From: Dallia pectoralis
Taxonomy: Eukaryota; Chordata; Actinopteri; Esociformes; Umbridae
NCBI GenBank assembly: GCA_029465975.1
Contig: CM055761.1
Location: forward strand, 4,039,323-4,103,322
Length of the DNA stretch: 64,000 nt
Direction of reading: 5' to 3'
Shown here: positions 49,268-61,325 of the stretch, piece after piece
Numbering within the stretch: position 1 is the first letter of the stretch
Layout of the letters: every line of letters begins with the position of its first letter
Notes under the pieces: model-generated
The model's input: the letters and a program-made list of their open reading frames with translations, nothing else
Database searches by the model: none
What the model was told of the DNA's origin: nothing
Position numbers and translations under genes: made by a program

Positions 49268-50195
49268 CCTGGGTTAACTTAGGGAGCATCTCAGTCAGAG
49301 AAGTTGTGTTTGACACTAACAGAGATTCATTACTTTGCTGAGGTGTTTACCAACTCAATTACTTTCAGCAAATTTTCCAAACCCACATTTTATTTGCCAA
49401 CAGTTAGCTTAGTCGAAGGAAGTCAGTTCTGATCGGTTTCAAAAACAATCAGCAATTTTTTTTAGCACCATCAATTCAAACCGATATTTTGGAATCCTAG
49501 ACAGTACATTCTGAAAGAAAATGTCCCAAAGTTTTCGTCTTTCACTAGATGATATATGAAGTTAATACCTGTTTATTTATTTTCCAAACCATGATTTAGA
49601 CCAGGTTAAGGTTTCAATGATGCGGCAGCACTGGAGTCAAATTGTTTTGAGTGTATTTTAGGAACGCACCCTATGCCAAACTCCTTTAAACATAGTTCAG
49701 GGGGTGTAGTGACGGGACATGTGGTCGTCTGTAATCAACAAGACACTAGTACTAGTTCAGTTTCTCTGTTTTCTGACTCAACTCCAAACTGACCTGAATG
49801 TTATTATCCAAAATCTGTTAAAGCAAAGTGTTGTACATGCGAAGAATATGTGTTAATATGTATTACACACACACACATTGTAACTTCACTGGTCATGCAT
49901 TATCATTTCAGTAGTTATACAACCAAAATATTTTTGTAATGAAAGCTAAGTGTCAAGGAGAGAAAAAAGAAACCAGTGCCTCTGAGCAGAAAAAAACTAA
50001 CAGATTCCTGCCTTTCTGTCTGTCTGTCTGTCTGCCTGCCTGTCTGTCTGCCACGGGGTGTGAGCTGAGCACAGCATTGTGCTTGTTAACAGTGAGAAGT
50101 CATCCTGCTGGGCACTGATGGCTCACCACACTGCAGTATCCCAGCACAAATACACACAGTAGGCCAGGGGTTTAGGTCCCGGCTTACTCAGTGCT
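49268..50195. other. Intron 2 segment
   Basis: AT-rich single copy with a short CTGT run at about 50016-50050. Nothing else is recognised. Confidence 0.5.
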
Positions 50196-50362
50196 GCATG
50201 CCTGGACTCCATGCCTGGCCTCTATGCCGGGCCTCCATGCTGGGCCTCCATGCCTGGCCTCCATGCCTGGCCTCTATGCCGGGCCTCCATGCCTGGCCTC
50301 TATGCCTGGCCTCCATGCCGGGCCTCCATGCCGGGCCTCCATGCCTGGCCTCCATGCCTGTC
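50196..50362. repeat. 13-bp minisatellite, about 12 units
   Basis: Units CTCCATGCCTGGC with CTCTATGCC and GCCGGGC variants. Confidence 0.94.
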
Positions 50363-52682
50363 ATTCTGTCCTGTTTTTTTTCTACAGGTGAAGTCAGTTG
50401 CAATGGGACTGGGGACAGTAAAAACAATCTCATTAAATGTATGAGATGAATTAGCAAAACTGACAAATTCTAATCGAAAGTTGTGATAAAAATTGCACAA
50501 TCAAAAGCACGTTTTTATTTATTAAGAAAATACATATTTTCTTTTGCGATATAGTAACTGATTTGCTCATTTAGTTTTCTATGAAAAATTATATAGTCAC
50601 ATCAGAACAGATAAAATGTTAACAACAACATTTCCAGAGTGTAAAACTTAAAACACTTAAAAACAGGCAGAAATAGCCCTGCTACTGCATCTGGTGCCTT
50701 CACACATATTTAATGGTTAAAAACAAGCCAAATTCCTGAGCAGCAGCCGCCGCGGTCTATACGGCCAGTGGGTTCTGCGCTGAGTTTTATTTACTTTAAA
50801 ACAGTAACTATGCCCAGCAATCGACCAGATCCACTCCACACCGGCTGACTGAGGTCGGTCACTTCTCTGTTCTGTGGCAGACTTGTTTTTTTTTTAAACA
50901 AGTACTCCTTCTAGACTGAGAATCATCAGAGCCTTTTTAAACCTTGGCGTTGAGCCAAGTCAATCCAGTCTAAAGTTTACCGGCAGAGATTCTTTCGACT
51001 CAGTCAAAATAGTCACTGTTCAAAATTATGTTCTTAACGACTGCTTACAAATTCATTGGAACGCCAATGTTCAGACAGAGAGCATGTGATTGTGTCTCCC
51101 ACACTAGAGTTCACGAAAGGGTAAATACGTTCACAATCATATATACATAGTGTGTCCATGCATATACAAGTATCATATTGATGTATTGGACCCAGATGCC
51201 CACCAAACACAGCGGCGTGTGGAACTAAGCCTCCTCTGAGAAAAAAACGCAGATTCAAAATCGGAGAGATTTTCCTTCAGGAAAAAAACATAAACACGGA
51301 CTGTTGAGTCGTCGGCCCAGTAGCTGACTGAGACGGGGCAAACAGCAGAACAGGCTGCACAGCCCTCCCAGCCGGGCCCAGATCCAAGTCACTCGGTGCT
51401 CTGTGCAGAGACAAACTTTAGATGAACTCAGACTAAAGCCAGGGAGTGAAAAACACATAATCGGGCAAAATCGTATGTCCCTCACTTCCCGTTTAACTAC
51501 CTACTGAGACAACAGAGAATGGAGAAAAAGCAAGCAAGGCCGAAAACAAAGCCCCCATCTCTACTAAGACACTGGCCCGATATAGGTTGAGCTACATGGT
51601 GGGACAGATGGACTGAGGCAGGGTGAGAGGGGGTCATGAAATACAAAATAAATCATCATAGGAAATTGGAGTATCGCAACATATACACACATATGGAATA
51701 AAATAAACAGCATTTATCCATCACCTCCACACAAACACATCACTAAAATATGGGACAACTGAGAACTGGAAGACCAGAGGAAAATATCTCCTTAATCTCT
51801 TTTTATCCATCCCAGTTTGTGTCGTGCACTAATGACTGTGAAACACAGTGGAGATGTTTCCACATAAAACCCACACAAAGATAGCATCTCAATACCTCGC
51901 CAGTCGGCAAGTAGAAATCTTATGAAGGAGTACAAAGGGGAAATAAGACATATAATTGCACATGCACCATCGCTCCTCAGCAGCTCAGCATTTCATTCGG
52001 ACCCATTTAAAAATGTCACAGGGAAAACGGTTTGTATTCTGGACAGATGACTTCCCCGCGTCCTAATGTCACAGCATTTGCTCTTAATGCAATTATTCTG
52101 ACGACACTGTCTCTCTGACACCATGGCGTGGACAACTGGGAAGGCAGTCACACATGAATTAAATGAGACACCGTCAACCGGGACTTGACAGGTAACAAGA
52201 GAGAAACATTATGATTCAGACAGTAATTTAGCTCTGAAAACGTCCATCAGCCGTAGAAAACCATCAAACCTTCAAATGTATGACATTATAATTGATAAAG
52301 ATGTTCTATTAAATTGCACTGAATGTACCTATATGTGTATCCTGGCACAGTACGACAATGTGGCCTGGACAGTGCACGTTGAACATGGATTAAATGATGA
52401 ACACAGGGATTATATTATTTGTAGTCGTTCTATTTTAAAAAAAAAAAGTCAAATCTAATTTTGAAATATTCACGTTTTCCCTGCAACAAGTTCACCAGTG
52501 ACAATAGATATAATTTCTAAAATACTCTCTCTCTCTCTCTCCTTAATGTTAATCAGTGTATAGTGCCAGACTGTATACAATAACACCTTTACTTGGACCC
52601 CTGTATCCTACCCATACAAGCCACTTTTTCTCCAGCAGTGGGTGTGTATTTGACGTGCAGACTATTAAACGCTTTTGCCTAC
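50363..52682. other. Intron 2 next to exon 2
   Basis: Single copy. The block at about 51960-52220 (CTTAATGCAATTATTCTGAC, GACAGATGACTTCC) is complex and may be conserved. A CT run lies near 52525. No gene is recognised. Confidence 0.45.
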
Positions 52683-52756
52683 CTGTTTTTTCTTTGATTT
52701 CACACAAAACGTTGAAGAGAGCAGGCTTCATTCTGTGGCAATTCAAGGCGTGTTTC
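52683..52756 (-). CDS. pbx1: pbx1 coding exon 2 (residues 62-85), PBC-A
   Basis: This 74-nt exon encodes KHALNCHRMKPALFNVLCEI and then KEKT. It continues the PBC-A region that contacts MEIS/PREP and influences nuclear localisation. The acceptor is a long T-rich tract ending TTTTAG at 52757. The donor is GTAGGC beginning at 52682. The first base G completes Arg61 with AG from exon 1, and the final G opens the Val86 codon completed by exon 3, so phases agree on both sides. The asparagine in ALFNVL fits PBX1/PBX4; PBX3 has serine there, from memory. No start codon or stop is expected in an internal exon. Recognition is by direct reading of a near-invariant block. Confidence 0.95.
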
Positions 52757-53995
52757 CTAAAAAAAATAAAAATAAACTTTAATAACGTATGACCCTGAAA
52801 AGCTTTAAAATGTAAGTTTGTAATCGGGTTAGGCGCGTCATCACATCACTCGCGCATTGATACGCTGCTAAATCAATAAATATAATACATTTATTTAATT
52901 ATTTATATTTACTATAATTCTAAGCCAATAATAATAATATAGTTACAATGACTATAATTAGGCTATTAGTAGTCTACGTGGAAGTAACATGAGAATCAAA
53001 GTCAAATATATAGTTACTCAAATATTATATATTTTGGAAAATTAATGTCACGCCAGAAAACATTTTCAGTTCTGGAATTAATGTGCAACAAAATAACCAA
53101 AATGTAATAAATATTATAGATGTATGTTTGTTTTTTAATTTAAGTAATATCAACATGCAATATCTTCTTTATTTGGGACTTTGTATAACAAGCAAACATT
53201 TTTATATCAGTGTAACACAATAGCCTATAAAGGTCAAGTTTCATGGCATTTTGACATTTACCAACTCTTGTTCACCCATTAGATTTTGAATAAAATCGAA
53301 TAAACACAGACTATAAGCGCACCACGCATAAATGTGTCTTAAGCTTCTTACTCAAGTGAAAATAAAACATATTCAATTGATTTTCAAGCGATGGTAAAGC
53401 ATATTTTATAACAAATCAAAGCCTATAGCCGAATAGTCTCGATTTATATTACATTATGTCTTTAATTGATCAATTGTTGTATGTTGTCTGGATGCCAGAG
53501 TGAGCTGTCTTCAGAAGAAAAGTTAATTACAAAAAAAATTCTCAATCAATACTAGTGGTTATTATATAATTTATATATAAAAACATCATAAACATATCAC
53601 ATCCGCAAAACTTAAAGAGGGTCAGATAAGTCAGATAAAAATGATTCGTCAGATTTGAAAACCGATTGAGTCCAAGCAATAAAAATATTAATTTATATTA
53701 TAATATTATAGTAGATATGTACTATATAGGAAATTAAAGAAACAATCATTGCGTCTTAATGCCAATAACAAGAACTTAGAAGTATGGACCACATGTAAAG
53801 GTGCGCTTCATTGGGCTTTTGGACCCGAATACGTGATTAAACCAAGATAAGATAATTTCTACAATAAATCTAACTGTCTGAAAATGTGTAAATATCATCC
53901 CTCGCTATTGGATGCATTATGTGTCAGATGAGTTTGAAGGTGGTCATTCTACTATAGCCTACTACTGCGCACATATTCGTGCTGGCACCAATTAC
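52757..53995 (-). other. pbx1: pbx1 intron 1
   Basis: This intron of 1239 bp has a GTAATT donor and a T-rich TTTTAG acceptor. It is AT-rich with many short poly-A/T and ATTTAT-like runs and no open frame of note. No transposon or minisatellite is recognisable. The exon-1-proximal 150 bp has the most complex sequence and is the likeliest part to be conserved. Confidence 0.9.
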
Positions 53996-54177
53996 CTGGC
54001 TTGAGCTTCATCCAGACTTTGGTCGGTGATGGTCATTATTTGTTGCAAAATGTCTCCGATGTCCTGTTTTCTCCCGTCGCCCTCGGTTCCCCCGGATCCC
54101 TCCATGTGTGCCAGGCCGGGATGCCCTGCCATTCCTAAACCCGCATGGGGGTGCATCAACCGCGGCTGCTCGTCCAT
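53996..54177 (-). CDS. pbx1: pbx1 coding exon 1 (residues 1-61), N-terminus and start of PBC-A
   Basis: This is the first coding exon of a PBX1-type TALE homeodomain transcription factor, a nuclear cofactor for HOX and MEIS/PREP proteins. The frame opens MDEQPRLMH at 54177 and runs into KQDIGDILQQIMTITDQSLD, the hallmark of the PBC-A region that binds MEIS/PREP. The MDEQPRLM start and GMAGHPGL stretch match PBX1 rather than PBX3, which begins MDDQSRM. The open frame continues 67 codons upstream without a stop, so I chose this ATG by family N-terminus. The N-terminal linker before KQDIGD is about three residues shorter than in human PBX1. The exon ends in phase 2 at GCC-AG, followed by donor GTAATT at 53995. 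The missing base of Arg61 comes from exon 2. It lies inside a CpG-rich stretch consistent with a promoter-proximal exon. Confidence 0.95.
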
Positions 54178-54720
54178 CTCTCCTCTCCGCGATATGTTTC
54201 TATGCGCGCACCTCCTTATCAATATCGCCGCAACAGAGAGCCCCCTTGGCGAGTTCCGAGACGCACCTTCTATCGGGTCAGGGTTCCACGCTGTGGTTCT
54301 CGCTCTCGCTCGCTCTTTCTCGCGCGCTCCTTGGGTTCCCCACTGGACCCGGGGTCGGAGTGGAGCAGGAACAAGCACCCTGTCTCAAGTCAATGTGAAA
54401 TCTGATCTGTAAATGTGAGTCTTGGTGAGCGTCTTATTTGCATGTGTCAGTGCGCGTGCGTGCGCGCTCGCTCCGAACCACGAGCCCCGTTCACCAGATG
54501 GAGCCTGCGTGCGCGGTGTCTTATGGAAACCCGAAGATGTGCATGATATATTTTGTTGCGTACAGTACCGTTACGATGGAGTCACCGGTAGGCGGCACAA
54601 AGCGAGGGTATGCAAATTCAGACTCCGCCCACCTGCGCGACATGCTTTGGAGTAGGGACCACTTAGCTCCACCTTGAGGTGCCTCTCGTGAAACGTCAAT
54701 CATAACCCTGGATGTGTGAA
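54178..54720 (-). promoter_or_regulatory. pbx1: CpG-rich pbx1 proximal promoter and 5'UTR
   Basis: The stretch just upstream of the start codon is rich in CG dinucleotides (for example the GTGCGTGCGCGCTCGCTCCG run near 54460), unlike the AT-rich intron 1 beside it. It carries two perfect octamer motifs, ATTTGCAT at 54436-54443 and ATGCAAAT at 54610-54617. A CCGCCCACC GC/CACC-type box lies near 54625. The minus strand reads ATGATTGACG at 54694-54703, a PBX-type site. I see no obvious TATA box tied to a start site, and the transcription start cannot be placed from sequence alone. Confidence 0.55.
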
Positions 54721-56589
54721 GGATTGATGCCGGGGCAAAGCTTGGAGATGCAGCCAGCTCAAGGGGACAGTTCCGAGTGGCAACCATAATGTGATGTACA
54801 GAACCTAAACTGCAGATAAATAATAGTGGGGTTGTCACAAGAGGTCTGCTGTCGTTTCCCCCCTGTCCACAGAATAATCTCCATTTGGCCTAGAACCGGA
54901 TTTATCACAGGGACTTGTGCCACACACTAATAGGCAATCGCTTGTATTTCTGAAAATGATTAGATTGATAACACACTAACCGGTATCAAAAGATGAATTG
55001 CCCGGGAAAAATCCCCGGAAGTGATGATGGTTACAATGAATGCATTAGAGACCACATCATAATAGTACAATTACAACGTACTAGTTATTCACTCTGATAC
55101 AATATCCGTGGTTTCATTTAGAATAGCCTAAGCCAACGATTCATTCTGTGCGCATACACACATGGTTGAACGGTGGTGCACTCACACAGCCCACACATTG
55201 TTTATTACTATTTCAGGTAGGCCTACGGTACTTTCTGCATGTCGGAGGGCCGCGCTTGGCTGGTTTTGGTCGCTCCTAATGTAAGCTGGTGACCCATGGT
55301 GAGCAGCCAAGCAGCAAGGCCCGCGTCTCTCTGGCCAGGCTGAAAAGTGCCCTTCAGGCCCAGGCGGCAAAGAAAAAAACAAGTGTCCCAAATGGCACAC
55401 TTTCCCCCTCGCGGTGCTCTCACGGTGTTTCACCGGAGCCCTACGAGGTAGAGCGCGTCATTCGGGACACGATCGCAGAGCAGCCACTAGCCCGACTGTA
55501 CCACGACTCCTGTTGCTAGTGGGCGTACACACAGCTAGGGTGGGCGCTGGGAGGGAAAGCCGAAGCTTTTCAGTGTGGAAGGAAAGTTTGAGCCACGCTG
55601 TACTATTCCCGAACACTCGACAGACGCACCAGTTTAGCAGGATGTGCTTTTAATAGACCGGAATCGGATATTCATGTGAGGCAAAACATTATCCAGTCAA
55701 GTCCGACTTAACTCCCGCAGGATTCTAAACCAAAGGTGCCTCTTCTTGGATGTGTGTCGTTTCACCTGCAGGTTGTGTTCATACACCTTGAATGAAGCGG
55801 TTTGAAAATTGAGCAAAACCCGTTGGAATCCATCTGTTTAGCATATTGAGTTTGAGCTGCACTGACACTGACATGTCAGACTCTCTTCCACATAGTCCCA
55901 GGTGAAGCCAGAAAGCTGCAGTTGTGTCTTTGAGCTGGTTCCCTCTCTTTCTGACTGACGCACACACACACACACACATACACACACACGTTACGCACAG
56001 AACGCATCCACAACAACGCACGCACAGAGCACACACCTGTGTTCGACTATCAGCTGCTTCCGTGTCTGTGCTTGCATAAATGGCCGTCAGAATATGTCTG
56101 ATGTGAAAGGGGTTAGTGTGGGACGTTTTCCTGCCATCTGCTAAGTGTGAGAGTAATGAGGGCTTGTGTTTCAGCAGGAGACAGACATCCTTCCACTGAA
56201 GAACATCTGCTAAGCTAGCTGATCAGCCAATACATTTAGCCGGCTAAACATGTGCTGATGCAATTATATTGTATTAAATTATAATACATGGCCAACAAAC
56301 ACATACAACTTTATAATGTGGAGTATCTGTTATTCCCACCGTTCAGTATAGGTACAAACTCGGACCTGAAAGTATTAGGAAAAAACAATTTAAAAACAAT
56401 AGATACAATTGAACATGCTAACAATCCAATGAGCTTGGTTATTTGCGGTTGTGATCCTTACGTACAAATGATAGGCAGCGAGGTAGCCTGCTTGATTAAA
56501 TCTGTCATAATGTTATATATTTGTTCTTTCATCCCTGAGCAAGGCTGTTAAAAAAACTACATGAATATGTATTTGTTTATATTATTTTA
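54721..56589. other. 5' flank of pbx1
   Basis: Single copy with a palindromic MITE relic at 55386-55468 (TCCCAAATGGCACACTTTCC to CGTCATTCGGGAC) and a CA run near 55961-55990. The plus-strand frame at 56288-56551 has no recognised homology. Confidence 0.5.
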
Positions 56590-57006
56590 AACAGTATTTC
56601 CCTATCTAATACAGAATCGCCCTAGCTAATATAGTATCACCCTAGCTAATACAGTATCACCCTAGCTAATATAGTATCACCCTAGCTAATATAGTATCAC
56701 CCTAGCTAATATAGTATCACCATATCTAATACAGTATCACCCTAGCTAATACAGTATCACCAGTGCTAATACAGTATCACCATATCTAATACAGTATCAG
56801 CCTATCTAATACAGTATCACCATATCTAATACAGTATCACCAGTGCTAATACAGTATCACCATATCTAATACACTATCACCAGTGCTAATACAGTATCAC
56901 CCTATCTAATACAGTATCACCAGTGCTAATACAGTATCACCATATCTAATACAGTATCACCAGTGCTAATACAGTATCACCATATCTAATACAGTATCAC
57001 CAGTGC
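56590..57006. repeat. 20-bp minisatellite, about 20 units
   Basis: Units AGTATCACCCTAGCTAATAC with CATATCTAAT and CAGTGCTAAT variants. The right half alternates the last two as a 40-bp higher-order unit. Confidence 0.96.
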
Positions 57007-58264
57007 TAGAAGAACAGAAGAACATGTATTTTTTGCTACTTAGAAAGTGTAAATGAAAGGCTTCTTGAAAAGAAAACAGTACAGTACAGTACAGTGCCTA
57101 TGTGATGTATTCAATATCATTTGGTATCAGTTCTCTGTGAAAAAACATGAAAATAAGACACCTGACAGGTAACCGTTGACATATTACAAAGCATCATCTT
57201 GAACAGTGCCATTGTTGCATATCAGTAAAGACATGAAATAATGGCAGGCAATATATCATGTTTCTCATCTACTGAAGAGCCTCAGCGTAATCACTTAAAA
57301 CACATGCCAGAGAGACAATACCGAGAGACAGCAAACACCATATCTGGCGTCATGTGCGGCGTACCTCGGTTTGTGTGCTGCCGCTCGCTCCTGTGGTTCA
57401 GCTCGGATATGGCTGTGAGTGAATGAGAGCTGACAGTGGTGCTGTCCGGAGTGGCTCAGTGTAGTCGCCCAGACTGGAGTCTAGTGCCCGGGCCTCAGCA
57501 CCGTGCTCGTATCCCTCCTCCGGGCTTCAGGTCATCTCATGAGTTCATGTTCATTTTTCTCCCTTACTGTCTTTCCGCCTGGTTTTTACAGCTCAAATGA
57601 TTTTTTGGGGGCTCGTCCGGTTTCATGAGAGCTATGTTCTGTGAAACTATAGAAATTATTTCACGGTGTTCCTTTTCATGTTACTCTTTTGTGCTTTTGA
57701 CAGGTCGTGCAGAATAAAAGGGGATTGGAAATGGATTGATTACATAGCCAGAGTATGTAAGAAAAATCTAACGAGGCAGCATAAAAGAACAGTCACTCCA
57801 GAAGTCTTTTTAATGACATTGGAAGGGAGAAAGAGTTCACGTGAGACAGCGTCATCATGAGAACGAGGCCTCATCTATTCGTCGTGTTGACTGACACGAC
57901 TTAATTCTGTTGAAAATAAAAGACGTCTTCTGTCTGACTTTTCAGGAAACAAGCCTTTATTCATTATGGCAAACCACTGCACTGATTTTATTGTCAGCTC
58001 AGAACTTTTATACACGGCATGATTAATTCACTGGTGACATGCTGTATCTATTTGATCAACGTTAATATGAAACTGATGGCCGTAGGATAGATAGAATGGT
58101 ACGACGTCTTTCATTCAACGCCTTGATTTCTCAGAATAATACATAGTGAGGTGGGGGGGGGTTATTTGGTTTCCCCTAGCTCTTCAATAGCCTTCCCCTG
58201 AGGCAGTAACAGACAGGGTAAACATATGTACATACAGTGTATATACATGAAAAATATATACGTA
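57007..58264. other. 5' flank with a possible conserved block
   Basis: The stretch at about 57540-57960 is complex and even in texture. It includes ATTGATTAC at 57735-57743 and TTTTAATGACATTGG. It may be an upstream conserved element. No gene is recognised. Confidence 0.4.
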
Positions 58265-59143
58265 CAGTTCCTCTGGAAACTATTCAGGCCACATCCGTTT
58301 CTCCTCAGCTTTTGTGTTATACAGTAGATGTTATTAATTTATATTTGATGAAAATTAAATAAATAATCAGCACACTACCTCATAATGACATAGCAAAAAT
58401 ATTTTTATATTATAAATGTGTGCCGACATATTACAAATGAAACACTGAAATAAACAAATGCACGGATGTATTCAGAACATTTACAATGACGCTCCAGACT
58501 GTGGCAAATCCAGACGATAGGACATGATTTAGAAATGCACAAATCTGTCTAAATGAGATGCAACAATTCATGGTGCAGAATGTCAGAGCAAAAAACAAAC
58601 AATAATGATCAAAGAAATCTCTTTAGATCTCAGAGGGAATTGTGTTGAGGCATTGATCTGGGGAAGGTAATAAAAATAATTGCTAAAGCATTGACGGTTA
58701 CCAAGAGCACAGCGGGCACCTAGATACGAAGTATGTAGCCAACAAGGTCCTTCTTGGGATCTTATACCAGGGCATGAAGGGTTCAGGAATGACCAAGAAC
58801 CCTAAATCCACTAACAGAGCTTCTTTGCAATGATAATAGAACATGCCAGAAGGACAACCATCTTTTCAAAACTCCTTCAATCGGGCCGTTATGTTAGAAT
58901 GACTGGATGGAATTCACCGCAGAGTGAAAGACATATGACATGATGCCCGGAGCACTTTGAAGTCATGAGCAAAAAGAGTAATCCGGCAAAAACAATATAC
59001 TGCTTATCTTCGACTGATACCATCCCTAAGGTCAAAACATGGTGTCAGAAGCGTCATGCTATGGGGATGCTTCTCAGCGGCAGGGACTAGTAGTGGGGTC
59101 AACGTTATTAATGAAGCGGTCCGAATACCTTCCGAAAGCACTG
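58265..59143 (+). pseudogene. Third Tc1/mariner relic with both ends
   Basis: The left end CAGTTCCTCTGGAAACTATT and the right end, whose reverse complement reads CAGTGCTTTCGGAAGGTATT, form terminal inverted repeats. TA precedes the left end. The interior keeps plus-strand transposase fragments: GATCTGGGGAAGGTAATAAA, CCAGAAGGACAACCATC and a MLWGCFSAAGT-coding stretch near 59056. At about 880 bp it is roughly half a full element, with internal deletions and stops. It differs from the relics at 42100 and 43449. Confidence 0.85.
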
Positions 59144-60099
59144 CACTGATACAGACACATGAACAGCAAGCACTTTTCTCAGGTTTTGGCACAAGCCCAT
59201 TGAATTCTCTGACCGTGTTGCCAATCTCATCGTGGATCTGCGGAGCACATTAAAAATGGCAGTCCTCAGAAGGAATTGTTGTCCATTCCACCTAGAGCGA
59301 AACTGTTAAAAAGTCAAAATAACTCCAACTATCTGTACGAAGCTGGTAAATACCAAAAAGGTATATGTAGGATTGCTGCTAAAGGTGACTCGATCGAACA
59401 TTAGGTTGCACTCAACTACGCAGTCAGATAAATCTCACAAATGTAACTTCGACCGTAACTGCTGTCTGAATGAAGCATCAACATTAAAAGTAAGTGGGAA
59501 AAAATAGATTCATCTGTATTTAATTTAATTGTTCCTGTACAGTAATTGCTTTCAGTATCATCAAGGCCTAGAGATTCACTAGCATTAGCAAACGGCATAG
59601 CGTTTTGGGAATCTTGGCACTTCCGTCACATCAGTCACATCAGTGACATAGTGGAGCAGAAAAATAAATCAGGCAGGGGACCTCCCCTGGATGACATTGA
59701 GCCATGTGGAGTCTGTTTTGTGGGGAAAGCTGCTGTGGTGTGAACCGGGAATTACAAGGAAAGGAGACGCTATCGAAGCTGAGTGAGCACATTAAAAAGA
59801 GACGGAACGCGACTATGTTGGGAAATGAAGGTCTGAAACGACGAGCCACAACAAAATCTGGAACTGGAGTGACATGAGAAAAGAATTGAGAGAGAGAGAA
59901 CCTTTGAGCAGAACACACATATCATGATGGAACGCTGAACATATTGTAACTAAATCCACACAGAACATTAAGGAACCACACATGGGCAGGCCCCTTTAGA
60001 ACACAACATGCCCCACCAGCCCCATCAGCTCCATCACCATCACAAGTGTATCCTAGACTCGTCTGCATGACTCACATTTTACAGATGCTGTTTACACAA
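59144..60099. other. 5' flank segment, nothing recognised
   Basis: Single-copy sequence without a recognisable gene or repeat. Confidence 0.5.
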
Positions 60100-61015
60100 A
60101 GTCATTACACAGACTGGTCCTCATTGGTCACTACACAGACTGGCTCTCATTGGTCACTACACAGACTGGTCCTCATTGGTCACTACACAGACTGGCTCTC
60201 ATTGGTCACTACACAGACTGGCTCTCATTGGTCACCACACAGACTGGCTCTCATTGGTCATTACACAGACTGGTCCTTATGTGTCACTACACAGGCTGGC
60301 TCTCATTGGTCACTACACAGACTGGCTCTCATTGGTCACTACACAGACTGGTCCTTATGTGTCACTACACAGACTTGTCCTTATGTGTCACTACACAGGC
60401 TGGCTCTCATTGGTCACTACACAGACTGGCTCTCATTGGTCACTACACAGACTGGTCCTTATGTGTCACTACACAGGCTGGCTCTTATTGGTCACTACAC
60501 AGGCTGGCTCTCATTGGTCACTACACAGACTGGTCCTCATTGGTCACTACACAGGCTGGCCCTCATTGGTCACTACACAGACTGGCTCTCATTCGTCATT
60601 ACACAGACTGGTCCTTATGTGTCACTACACAGGCTGGCTCTTATTGGTCACTACACAGGCTGGCTCTCATTGGTCACTACACAGGCTGGCTCTCATTGGT
60701 CACTACACAGGCTGGCTCTCATTGGTCACTACACAGACTGGTCCTTATGTGTCACTACACAGGCTGGCTCTCATTGGTCACAACACAGACTGGCTCTCAT
60801 TGGTCACTACACAGACTGGTCCTTATGTGTCACTACACAGGCTGGCTCTTATTGGTCACTACACAGGCTGGCTCTCATTGGTCACTACACAGGCTGGCTC
60901 TCATTGGTCACTACACAGACTGGTCCTTATGTGTCACTACACAGACTGGTCCTTATTTGTCACAACACAGACTGGTCCTTATTTGTAACAACACAGACTG
61001 GCTCTCGTTGGTCAC
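60100..61015. repeat. 26-bp minisatellite, about 34 units, with inverted CCAAT boxes
   Basis: Units read CTCATTGGTCACTACACAGA then CTGGCT; others have TTATGTGTCACTAC. Most units keep ATTGG, the reverse of CCAAT. All three plus frames stay open (about 300 codons) because a 26-bp unit cycles the frames; these are artefacts. Confidence 0.97.
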
Positions 61016-61325
61016 TAAATCGTTGACATTTTTGTTATTCAGCTGTTTCATTTGATTCATCACTCTAAAATGACTATATTAATACAACATTTGTTAAACT
61101 GAGGTCCATTTAATATGCAACGAAAAAATAAAAAAGCAAAACTCAACAGACATATAAAACATTAACGTTCTCCAAATACACAAAAAAGCTGGACGTGTTA
61201 GCCCAACAACACTTATCCATGTGTGTTCAGTCTCACAGCAGGAGGCAGGTCACTCGCTAAACAGAACAACATCTTTTAGACACAGATTAATGCACCTTCC
61301 ACGGGCACCGAACTTTGTAAAATAC
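61016..61325. other. 5' flank segment, nothing recognised
   Basis: AT-rich single copy. Confidence 0.5.

Larger units (their letters stand above)
2677..52682 (-). other. pbx1: pbx1 intron 2 (about 50 kb)
   Basis: The span from the exon 2 donor (GTAGGC) to the exon 3 acceptor (TTTATAG) is 50,006 bp. From memory, the same intron is the very large one in mammalian PBX1. It holds most of the minisatellites, Tc1 remnants and candidate enhancers listed separately. No internal exon with PBX coding sequence was found, as expected from contiguous phases across exons 2 and 3. Confidence 0.9.

Noticed and set aside
53992..54378. Longer 128-residue form of exon 1 starting at 54378
   Set aside because: The extra 67 residues are the open 5'UTR; PBX1 proteins begin MDEQPRLM, so the start at 54177 is preferred.
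57666..57860. 64-codon frame preceded by an acceptor-like CTTTTGACAG
   Set aside because: No recognisable protein and no matching donor; more likely a non-coding conserved stretch.
60046..61055. Three overlapping plus-strand frames of 270-326 codons
   Set aside because: A 26-bp tandem unit without stop codons cycles all three frames; the peptide is a repeat of HWSLHRLALIG-type sequence with no domain.
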